Source of the DNA: CAYQNU01 sp964419055
GTDB taxonomy: Bacteria > Bacteroidota > Bacteroidia > Flavobacteriales_D > Parvicellaceae
Direction of reading: 5' to 3'
Length of the DNA: 64,000 bases
NCBI GenBank assembly: GCA_964419055.1
Contig: CAYQNU010000012.1
Location: forward strand, 54,950-118,949
Numbering within the stretch: the first letter of the stretch is position 1; every line of letters starts with the position of its first letter. Of the stretch, positions 63,927 to 64,000 are shown in pieces. The notes under the pieces are model-generated. The model searched no databases. It worked only from the letters and a program-made list of their open reading frames with translations, and had not been told where the DNA came from. Position numbers and translations under genes: made by a program.

Positions 63927-64000
63927 TCTGATTTCTATCAGACATATACACCCATTTTTGGGTGTATATGTCTGACTTTGTCAGACATATACACGAGTTA
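63927..64000 (+). repeat. Alternating palindromic repeats after the recombinase gene
   Basis: The 14-base unit TCAGACATATACAC occurs three times in alternating orientation: 63938-63951 (+), 63962-63975 (-) and 63981-63994 (+). Together they make a perfect 17-base stem with a TTTT loop (63938-63954/63959-63975) and a perfect 15-base stem with a TTT loop (63962-63976/63980-63994). A smaller stem TCTGAT/ATCAGA (63927-63942) lies just before. The series is cut by the window edge after GAGTTA, so its extent is unknown. It may be an att-like or cruciform site used by the recombinase, or partly a terminator. Confidence 0.75.

Noticed and set aside
62762..64000. Classical integron (intI with attI/attC)
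   Set aside because: The distance between the catalytic Lys and HxxR motifs is short, so the IntI-specific insertion is missing, and no cassette or clear R/L box pair can be seen before the window ends.
1..64000. tRNA, rRNA or riboswitch genes
   Set aside because: No stretch with tRNA-like T-loop sequence and cloverleaf potential or rRNA similarity was recognised in the intergenic regions; a covariance-model scan was not possible here.

Overview
The window is chromosomal DNA of a low-GC member of the Bacteroidota, most likely a Flavobacteriales species (family not resolved). Several independent signs agree. Many genes are preceded by the Bacteroidota promoter element TAnnTTTG, often with TTG/TTTG about 17-22 bases upstream. 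Type IX secretion system (T9SS) genes are present (sprA, PorP/SprF barrels, PorE-like TPR/PD40/OmpA proteins), as are three exported proteins with T9SS type A C-terminal sorting domains. LytS/LytTR two-component proteins, SusC-free outer-membrane barrels and several TTG/GTG starts fit the same picture. No rRNA, tRNA, CRISPR array or phage block was seen.

Layout. 1-3 kb: exported protein, lipoprotein, murB. 3-10.4 kb: VPS10/BNR-repeat protein, a pabA/trpG-type amidotransferase, then an operon read right to left of an ECF sigma factor, a protein joining an anti-sigma-like cytoplasmic end to a PorP/SprF-like outer-membrane barrel, and a stand-alone PorP/SprF barrel. 10.6-17.1 kb: fadD-type acyl-CoA ligase, murI, a FadL-like barrel, fhs. 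17.2-20.9 kb: a propeller-type LytS kinase broken by one in-frame TAA, and its LytTR partner. 20.9-24 kb: a 254-bp element with perfect 14-bp terminal inverted repeats, then two T9SS cargo proteins. 24-30.2 kb: a seven-gene leftward run (isocitrate dehydrogenase, CutA-like protein, two small paralogues, a zinc-ribbon protein, Sua5-type threonylcarbamoyl-AMP synthase, SbtA-type bicarbonate permease) divergent from a CbbR-like LysR gene. 30.4-35.6 kb: TetR-ABC-HlyD-TolC export operon. 35.8-45 kb: TPR lipoprotein, ruvA, sprA. 46.3-53.7 kb: lipoprotein and three TPR/PD40 proteins. 53.7-59.2 kb: 2-oxoacid dehydrogenase E2, a GT2/membrane/degenerate sugar-transferase fusion, a GT39 enzyme, a small cysteine-rich protein. 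59.2-59.7 kb: a degenerate tandem repeat with higher-order structure. 59.7-62.7 kb: T9SS propeller protein, exported tyrosine phosphatase, fdhD. 62.7-64 kb: a tyrosine recombinase followed by alternating perfect palindromes that run off the window edge.

How the parts may work together. sprA, the PorP/SprF barrels and PorE-like proteins belong to the export of the sorting-domain proteins encoded here. The sigma/anti-sigma-barrel/barrel operon looks like a device by which an outer-membrane state could be reported directly to an ECF sigma factor. The 24-30 kb operon has bicarbonate/CO2 as a plausible common thread: IDH releases CO2, Sua5 consumes bicarbonate, SbtA imports bicarbonate, and CbbR-like regulators control carbon genes elsewhere. 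The recombinase with palindromes at the right edge is the strongest candidate for an uncharacterised mobile or rearranging system, but it is cut off by the window.
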